DNA of 64,000 nt, from positions 1,488,001-1,552,000 of the forward strand of contig JAZGUH010000412.1 of assembly GCA_037893225.1 (NCBI GenBank), read 5' to 3'. Each line of letters begins with the position of its first letter. The stretch's first letter is position 1. Source of the stretch: Hippasteria phrygiana (taxonomy: Eukaryota; Echinodermata; Asteroidea; Valvatida; Goniasteridae). Made by a program: the position numbers and the translations under genes. Below, one piece after another: positions 57,640 through 64,000 of this stretch. The notes beneath the pieces were generated by a model. That model did no database searches. It was not told the DNA's origin and was given only the letters and a program-made list of their open reading frames with translations.

Positions 57640-58495
57640 GAGTCGAGTGTGTATACCGGCAATCGTGGAGTAGGGACAAAAGAGTTAGGTCATAGACAAA
57701 GGGTCCACGTTTGACCGAACGTCCACGATTGAAAATCGTGTACAGAACCAATGGGAGGCCTTCCGAAAAAGTTAGAGTACAAACAAAAGAGGAACAATGG
57801 GACGTCCACGACTGCAGGTATTTACACACTTGGGTGGGTGTGTGTGAGTTTGTATAGCTATTCAGACCGTGGACCTTTAACAAAGAGGACAATAGCGTCC
57901 GCGATTGTGTCAAGGTCCACGATTGAAAATTGTGTACAAAACCAATGGGAGGCCTTCCGGAAAAGTTAGAGTATAAACAAAAGAGGAACAATGGGAGGTC
58001 CACGATTGCACCCGTTTACATGACTGTGTGTGTGTGTGTGTGAGTTTGTATATGCCGGCAATCGTGGACCTAGGACAAAAAAATTCGAGCGTAGACAAAG
58101 GGTCCACGTTTGACCTAACGTCTACGATTGAAAATCGTGTACAAAACCAATGGGAGGCCTTCCGGAAAAGTTAGAGTATAAACAAAAGAGGAACAATAGG
58201 AGGTCCACGATTGCACCCGTTTACATGACTGAGTGTGTGTGTGTGTTTGTTTGTTTTTGCATTCAATAGGGGACCTTTAACAAAAGAGGACAATAGGGTC
58301 CCCGGTAGAGAAAGGTCCCCATTTGAAAATTGTGTACAAAACCAATGAGGGCCCATGCCAAAAAAGTTTGGACAATAGGAGGACAATAGGAGGACAATAG
58401 GAGGACAATAGGAGGACAATAGGAGGACAATAGGAGGACAATAGGAGGTCCCCGATTGCAGGCGTTTACACACTTGTGTGTGTGGGGGCTTTGGT
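57640..58495 (+). repeat. Keyword repeat array 2, four units
   Basis: Units begin at about 57650 (CCACG), 57846 (mixed CCACG and one CCGCG), 58040 (CCACG) and 58240 (CCCCG). The last has AGGGGACC inverted, GGTCCCCGGT, GGTCCCCATTTG and GGTCCCCGATTG. The others match the 22.8 and 43.8 kb units nearly base for base. Confidence 0.85.
58370..58446 (+). repeat. Seven tandem copies of GGACAATAGGA
   Basis: Exact 11 bp repeats expanding the AGGACAATAGGA segment just before the final GGTCCCCGATTG of the CCCCG unit. Confidence 0.95.
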
Positions 58496-59057
58496 GGGCC
58501 CAAGTGTTCTTTTGGGTTGGGCCAGTTTGATGGTCTTTAACATTGTTTTGCAAGTTTGGCATACAATTATTAAATAAGCTTCAGTATTGATCCTGCTATT
58601 GTCAGGCGCATTTTAAGCAGGAGCGATAATTTCGCTAAGGGATCTTTCACAACATATAATTTCTAAAAACAGCATGAATTATTTACAATTTAATCGAGCG
58701 CACGTAATAAACAACAGAATTTTGATCAATCATTCAGTAAACAATGACAGCAGAGTCAAACACGTTGCGCCTTGAGATTATGTGCTAGGCCCACCAGTGT
58801 TTGAATTCTCCCAGTTACAGTGAGGAGCAAAACATACATTCTTAAAGGTGATGCAAGCTCGTTCGATGTTTTGACGTATCAGGTAGTGCATCTCTAATTG
58901 CACCTTTTAGTCTGAAAAGCAATAATTCATTTGCAATAAACCTGCATTCACTGATGGCAATTTATGAAGTAGTACGGTGTTTATTCCTTTATGGTGTCTC
59001 TCTAATTACAAAACTGTAAAAAAAAACTTCTCTATCTTTTCATCATGGGGTATTATT

Positions 59058-59193
59058 ATACAAATAATGAATGTTTATGAGTGCAATGGTAAGAATAATT
59101 TTAAGAGGTGAATGATGGCATGGAGCATTCCATCTGTCACCGAATGAAATTATTCTTTCCATTACACGAATGTAAAACATTCATTATTTGTAA
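59058..59193. repeat. Foldback MITE, shorter copy
   Basis: ACAAATAATGAATGTTTATG at the left and ACATTCATTATTTGTA at the right, with TGGTAAGAATAATTT and AAATTATTCTTTCCA arms. Same family as 36661-36828. Confidence 0.8.
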
Positions 59194-59469
59194 CCAAAAG
59201 CTACATGTAACTAGTTTCTTTTTCCCAATTTCATGTATTATACTTGTTTATTTCTTAAAAGCTTGAAATATGAATAAAGAACAAAATAATAAGGTATACA
59301 ATGTACATGTACCTTCTGACATTGTGTCCCTTTGAAATTCACACAGTTCTTACAAAGTGACAGTTTACAAGTCCTACAGGTTACACATTAATTGAACTAA
59401 TAAGACATATACCGTACAAAAACAAATCCAAGTTTATTCTACACAAGCTGTATCAAGAAGTCATCTTAC

Positions 59470-59625
59470 CCTGAACACAGCCATGTCTGCTGGGTCTCTG
59501 TTGGCCGCTTTCTCCACAAGCATCTCGGCAATTTGTTGCAAAAATGCTTCCTGAGCAGCAAACCCAATAGGTTTGACCTGAGGATTGTTGTGGGAGCTCC
59601 ACTTGTTGAATGCCTCATGCAAGTC
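59470..59625 (-). CDS. PRKDC: DNA-PKcs exon b
   Basis: Fifty-two codons in phase 0 at both ends. The acceptor is TTTTCCCAG and the donor AGG|GTAAGA. The peptide begins DLHEAFNKWSSHN and continues through FAAQEAFLQQIAEMLVEKAA. It follows the human order VSLFEVLLKWCAH then ALESFLKQVSNMVAKNA. Another frame across the same bases is also open but has no similarity. The flanking introns hold a tRNA-SINE and the keyword array. Confidence 0.92.
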
Positions 59626-59689
59626 CTGGGAAAAGTGTTTAGCAGTAAAAATGTCACTACTGTAATATTCTACATCTCAGGGAATTAGC

Positions 59690-59937
59690 ATAGTACTGCG
59701 GCATCATGGTCTAGTGCACTGGACTCAAGATCTTTTATCACAAATTGTTGGTTGAAGTCCTGCATAGTCAAGGTGCTTGTGTACTAGATAAAGACACTGT
59801 CACAAATTTCCTGTCAAAACCCAGGAGTAAATAGGTACGTGTGATGTGAGGGAAGTAATGGCGAATGTGTTTGATTTATAGCCAATGTGCTTAACTTGCA
59901 ACTGGGGCTGTAACCTCACCAAGGAGCTGAGGTTTCC
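59690..59937 (+). repeat. tRNA-derived SINE, second copy of the 6.8 kb family
   Basis: GGCATCATGGTCTAGTGCAC head, GGTTGAAGTCCTGC B-box-like sequence, ACCCAGGAGTAAATAGGTAC body and CTCACCAAGGAGCTGAGGT tail. More decayed than the first copy. Confidence 0.7.
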
Positions 59938-59972
59938 GGAATGATTGTTTGGCCCAATGAGCAGGATAAGTA

Positions 59973-61454
59973 CCGTAATTTTCGGAATATAGGCCGCGGC
60001 TTATACGTTGAATCTCACGCTGAAAAATGTCCCGGCGGCTTATACTCCGCAACGTGGCCGGTGAAGATGGCGGCAATGCACGGTAAATCCACTCATGCCG
60101 TCCTGCGGCATGCCCGGCACGGGCCGTGTTTCCTCCATGACTGTACAACTTACAAGTTCAGGCAGTGATGGAAATAAAATTAAAAAAATGATTAGCAAAT
60201 TATGCTAATCATTATGTCATTTGATTAGCAATGTGATAAAAATGACTAGCAAAAGAAAAACCGCGACAAACTCAATGTTATTATTAATATGAATCATTTT
60301 TTAATAATATTGATCGATGGGTGTGCTGAAGATATTAAAGCAACGTATTTAATTTCCAAGTGGTTAAGAAAACAAATACGCAAGCCGTAAGCTCAGTTTT
60401 TATTGTTTCTTGGCACCTTCCACATGTCTAAAACTTAGTAAAAGTTTCGCTCACTGCCGTGAGAGACTGATTGTACAAATACACCAGTATGCAAGCAAGA
60501 CCTTCATCTGGCCTTCGTGCCCTTATCTATTTTTGTCATTGGCCTTGGTGCCTTCATTAGTGGCCTTGGTGCCCCAGGAAAATTTGACGTCACGAAGGCC
60601 AAAATGGCCTTGGCCCCCTGATTACGAATTTTGAACCCTGGTTGCCGTTTACGTTCGCTCTACTCACGTGTTGGAAATAAAGGAAACCAGTCCAGAGGGA
60701 CCGAATAGAATTGCAAATGTACCGTTCACACCTCACAAATTGTGTGGTGCGTCTTTGTTTTTGTCTGTTTTATCGTTGTGTAATCCATGTTGTTTATCAT
60801 TTCACTGGTCAATTGGCGACTGTTGAGCTCAGATTAGTGGTCAAAGTTGTCATTTTCTTCTTTATTCCCCCCGCCCCGCCCGTCAAAAAAAAAACTGCCG
60901 CGCGGCCCACCTAGCCAGGACAATCATCCAGCCCGTCAAAATTTGTAATTTCTAGGACTTATGAAAGTTTATTGGGCTCCGTGCGCGTCGAATGAGGGCG
61001 CTGTCCACATAGTAACCACGTTTCAATAGGCAGTACGTTGCTGGTATTATGCACCGCGCTCCTCGTTCTTTTAATACTCGTATACCAGTGGGATTGCTTT
61101 GTCGTTTGCCGACTCTCGATAATTGCCTTTTTTAATAAGAATATCATAGCTGGAACCAGACACTTAAATTGAAGTCAGGTAAGATGGCGTCGATATTGAA
61201 CCCCAACTCGCCTTTTCTTTCCACCTATCTCGTTCGTGCGCTGCTGCTTACACTTTAGGATTGCATGTGATTTCGATAGTGGAACCATTTTACATACGAG
61301 CGCTATGCAGCACGATGACTTTTTTGGTCGGTCGTCAGCGCCGCGGTGCGGTATATACGCCGGTGCGGCTAATACGCCAACTATAAATCCTAATTTGCAG
61401 ATTTTTGCATGCTGCGGCTTATACTCCGCGCGGCCTATATTCCGAAAATTACGG
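59973..61454. mobile_element. TA-flanked DNA transposon, 1.48 kb
   Basis: Inverted ends CCGTAATTTTCGGAATATAG and its complement CTATATTCCGAAAATTACGG, with TA on both sides, the Tc1/mariner target. Further GCGGCTTATAC repeats lie just inside each end. No transposase ORF could be recognised. Confidence 0.75.
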
Positions 61455-61587
61455 TAGTAACTGTAAACACTGCTAAATGTAGTTAGTATTTATAACTAAA
61501 ATTAACATTCTAAGTGTTAGTTATTATTCGTAAAACAATCCACATGGGAAACTGACTAGGTAAATTTAAATACATTTTCAAAGTTAA

Positions 61588-62065
61588 CAAAGAAACTGGC
61601 ATGAGCGGGATTCAAACCTGCGACCTCCAGAATACCGTACCGGCGCTCTACCAACTGAGCTAGCTTGCCCTATGTTGGCTGTCTACCAAATTGTCATTAT
61701 CTTTGTTCGGGTGGGCGCTAGTCAGAAGTCATGAACCCAAAATGCCGTGTAGCCAGGGATCACACCCAATTTTATGATACAACCTAGAAAGCGACATTGT
61801 GGGGATCACAAAGTCGTATCCTCATTGACGAATTATAAGTTAAAAAGTCGTATCCTCATTGAGTGATCCCCACAATGTCGCTTACAAGGTTGTATCGTAA
61901 AATTGGGTGTTATTTCTGGCTACACGGCATTCTGGGTTGATGACTTCTGACTAGCGCCCACCCGAACAAAGATACTGACAATTTGGGAGACCGCCAACAT
62001 AGGGCAAGATAGCTCAGTTTGTAGAGTGCCGGTACGGTATTCCGGAGGTTAAAAAGTCGTATCCT
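61588..62065. repeat. Palindromic pair of tRNA-derived SINEs
   Basis: The minus copy has AGCTCAGTTGGTAGAGC (A box) and AGGTTTGAATCCCGC (B box). The plus copy at 61.98-62.06 kb has TAGCTCAGTTTGTAGAGTGC and CGGTACGGTATTCCGGAGG. The bodies, with AAAATTGGGTGT and GCGACATTGTGGGGATCAC, mirror around 61.83 kb. Confidence 0.75.
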
Positions 62066-62106
62066 CATTGAGTGATCCCCACAATGTCGCTTCCCAGGTT
62101 GTATCT

Positions 62107-62600
62107 TAAAATTGTATCCCTGTTACACCTGACCTGTGTAATTTCAATCAAGTATCATTAAAATTGACTTCACACTATTTTTACTTGTTTGGCAGGTACT
62201 TTGCTTTACACAATCACTCTTGGAGATAGAAGGCATTAAGGAATGTGTTCGGAATTGCACATTCTTATACATGTCATTATGCAACAGGGAGACCAAAAAT
62301 GTCAGTTTTGGACCCCAAATGTATGGAATGACCCATATGTATGGTTGGGTTGATGCCCTGGTTTGTGTTGAAGGTTTTGGTTTTAAATATTTCTGAAAAT
62401 TGCAGAAAATCTGATGCACATCGGCCAATAAATGAATGGGACAAATCACTCAATGGCATCCTGTGTTAAAAGCGAAAATAACATTCTTTCCACTGGTTTA
62501 GGACTTTTACATTTTTACATCAGCAAAACCCTTTTCTATAATATCACAACGTTTAATTACAGAATTACACTGATATTTTCAAGTGATCTTTTTGGTTTGC
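62107..62600. other. Intronic stretch, nothing recognised
   Basis: No exon or paired termini. A run related to the 52.2 kb MITE begins after 62600. Confidence 0.4.
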
Positions 62601-62619
62601 CCTGATAGTATATTCCGCA

Positions 62620-62972
62620 CAGTTCAATGAATTTGAGCATCATTTTCTCAAAACAAGGGGTCCTGACTTTAAAAGGTTATGGCTACAAGAACACACATTA
62701 CATCAAATTAAAGCTTTTTACCAGTGTATTTTCCAGAAAAATAAACTCAATATTAAATTGTTGCTACTTTTCACCCATTTCCACACCTTTTCTCAAAAGT
62801 GGGAAATCATTTCCTTGCCTTTTCTCAAAGTGGGAAAAGAAAATCCCACTTGCATTCGCAGGGGGAAAAGTTGTGTAAGAAATGTGAAATGTAAAATGTA
62901 AATGGGAATTCTTTTCACAAAATGTCCCATTCCAAATCACAGTGTTTACTTTTAATTGCAATGTACTGTACA
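62620..62972. repeat. MITE half joined to a GGGAAA-family repeat
   Basis: 62620-62765 matches the right half of 52150-52575 (CTCAAAACAAGGGGTC, ACATCAAATTAAAGC). It then changes to TTTCACCCATTTCC and a GGGAAA/TTCCCA block ending TTTAATTGCAATGTACTGTA. The second element has either inserted into or replaced the end of the first. Confidence 0.6.
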
Positions 62973-63059
62973 TAACTTCCCATATTGCTGGTGGGGCAAG
63001 CTCACGCTCACTGGCCACTGGTCATCCTTGTATCCAGAGTTAAGTCCCCACTGTCATAC

Positions 63060-63211
63060 CTGGTGGTCACGGTACAAGTACTGGTTGAACTGTGCTGCAT
63101 GCTTGGCAAAGATGTTAAGTCCTGCTTTGTTGATTTCATAGCGTGCATGGTCCACAGTTGGATCGATGGCCATGCGAGCGAAACGATAAATGTCCTTTGC
63201 ATGCTTAGCCC
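63060..63211 (-). CDS. PRKDC: DNA-PKcs exon a (most 5' in window)
   Basis: The exon opens after TTTTCCACTCAATGCAG with two bases completing a codon. It then reads 50 codons including KDIYRFARMAID and INKAGLNIFAKHAAQFNQY, and ends CAG|GTATGA in phase 0. It corresponds to the human stretch around REIFNFVLKAI and LRLFALHASQF, roughly residues 240-290. The amphipathic helices fit a HEAT repeat. The upstream exon is outside the window. A GGGAAA-type repeat ends about 90 nt beyond the donor. Confidence 0.9.
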
Positions 63212-63489
63212 CTGCATTGAGTGGAAAATTGTAAAGATGGGTTTCACATTTACAACCAAATGTCCCCTAACCTGTCAGTTCAGTAGAAACTAGAAATTCC
63301 TCAGCGTAAAAACTAAGCAAACAAATTCCTGAACAGCTTAAAGAGGATGTTGATTTCTGAGAGAAGTCTGCGTTATTTTCTAGTTTTATGTAGACTGCTT
63401 ATTGTAAAATAAAACAGCCAATTATTTCTCCCATGAAATAAAAAAAAAAGGGACTTGAAAATGAATTAAACTGCTGCAAACTGCTTACT

Positions 63490-64000
63490 GACTGAATGGA
63501 CCTGAAATATACAAATCAACAAAATTAGCTGGCCTAACGTTTCGAACGTTAGCAAGTTGACAGAGTACAAGAAAGGAGAGTGGCAGTGGGTGAACATCAA
63601 AGGGAGTACAGAGAGGAAAGGGACAGCAAGGAACAAAGTGTGGTAAAAGGTGGGGGGTAAATAGGAGGTGGTAATTGGGCAATAGAAGGAACAGAGGGAT
63701 GTGGCAAGCCTTAACAGGAAAGGGAAAGACATCCAAGTGGGAAAGCAACCCCAAGAGTGTTAGCCAGGAGGATTATCTGTAAACAAATGACAATGGGGGA
63801 AAATAAGAGTTGATCATTCCCTTCCTGGATGTTGAGACCATGTTAAATAGTCCAAAGACATTTCATCCACACTTTTTTTCTTGCAGAGGCGAACTGGGTC
63901 CTTGCGGTGGCCAAGTGATTCTATGCCCTGTAGAATCATATCAGAAATGGAATGGTTAGGCAAGTTGAAGTGATGACCAACAGGGGTGTCCATTTTCTTG
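63490..64000 (-). mobile_element. Penelope-like retroelement, 3' end, inverted
   Basis: The minus strand from the edge reads MDTPVGHHFNLPNHSI, then GIESLGHRKDPVRL, which lies in the endonuclease C-terminal region. A 1 bp insertion and a stop follow before the WMKRLRT motif, so the ORF is broken. The UTR to about 63490 matches 118-590. The main body is off the right edge. Confidence 0.7.

Larger units (their letters stand above)
2390..63211 (-). other. PRKDC: PRKDC (DNA-PKcs) gene, internal part: 19 exons
   Basis: DNA-PKcs is the nuclear PI3K-like kinase that Ku recruits to double-strand breaks in non-homologous end joining. The exons here encode part of its N-terminal HEAT-repeat solenoid, a DNA-end and Ku binding scaffold, and not the kinase. 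Identification rests on translated exons matching the remembered human protein in order, for example [21 protein letters not shown] after KQYKD, and AIRGYG. Exon phases join without conflict across all 18 introns and the 2,629 nt are open throughout. Introns run from about 150 nt to 9.9 kb and are filled with transposons. The 5' end, the remaining solenoid, and the FAT and kinase domains lie outside. No promoter or polyadenylation signal for the gene is expected here. Confidence 0.95.

Overview
This is eukaryotic, intron-rich, AT-rich, repeat-dense DNA with GT-AG introns, tRNA-derived SINEs and many DNA transposons. A Penelope-like element, an RTE-like LINE, a Ngaro/DIRS-like tyrosine-recombinase retroelement with an SGNH-hydrolase segment, and frequent ACATGTACATGT runs suggest a marine invertebrate, perhaps an echinoderm or another deuterostome. 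The taxon is an inference and cannot be settled from the window.

The only host gene I can support is on the minus strand. Nineteen consecutive exons from 63211 down to 2390 encode part of the N-terminal HEAT-repeat region of the catalytic subunit of DNA-dependent protein kinase (DNA-PKcs, PRKDC). They total 2,629 nt, about 876 codons. Every exon has an AG acceptor and a GT donor, all 18 junctions are phase-compatible, and no exon carries a stop or frameshift, so the locus looks functional. The first exons lie beyond 64000. The rest of the gene, including the kinase domain, lies beyond position 1.

Nearly everything else is intronic mobile DNA. From left to right: a Penelope-like tail (1-590); a tRNA-SINE cluster (1.4-2.2 kb); a 3.8 kb array packed with TGACGTCA palindromes (2.8-6.6 kb); a tRNA-SINE and GCGAAA/GGGAAA repeats (6.8-9.9 kb); a 4.7 kb Harbinger-like element (10.7-15.4 kb); two hAT-like elements (17.0-19.6 kb); a decayed LINE carrying a nested TTAA MITE (24.9-28.7 kb); more hAT-like and foldback elements (30-42 kb); a large array of 'keyword' repeats (43.1-46.2 kb) and a second one (57.6-58.5 kb); an internally deleted Ngaro-like element (54.4-57.5 kb); a 1.5 kb TA-flanked element (60.0-61.5 kb); a SINE palindrome (61.6-62.1 kb); and a second, inverted Penelope tail (63.5-64.0 kb).

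The most unusual signal is the keyword repeats. Each unit of about 200 bp has one skeleton and carries a short motif once inverted and about three times direct. The motif is GTCCNCG, where N is A, G, C or T depending on the unit, and the change is made together at most sites of a unit. A second, unrelated family (GGGAAA versus GCGAAA) does the same. This looks like compensatory covariation within interspersed DNA repeats.
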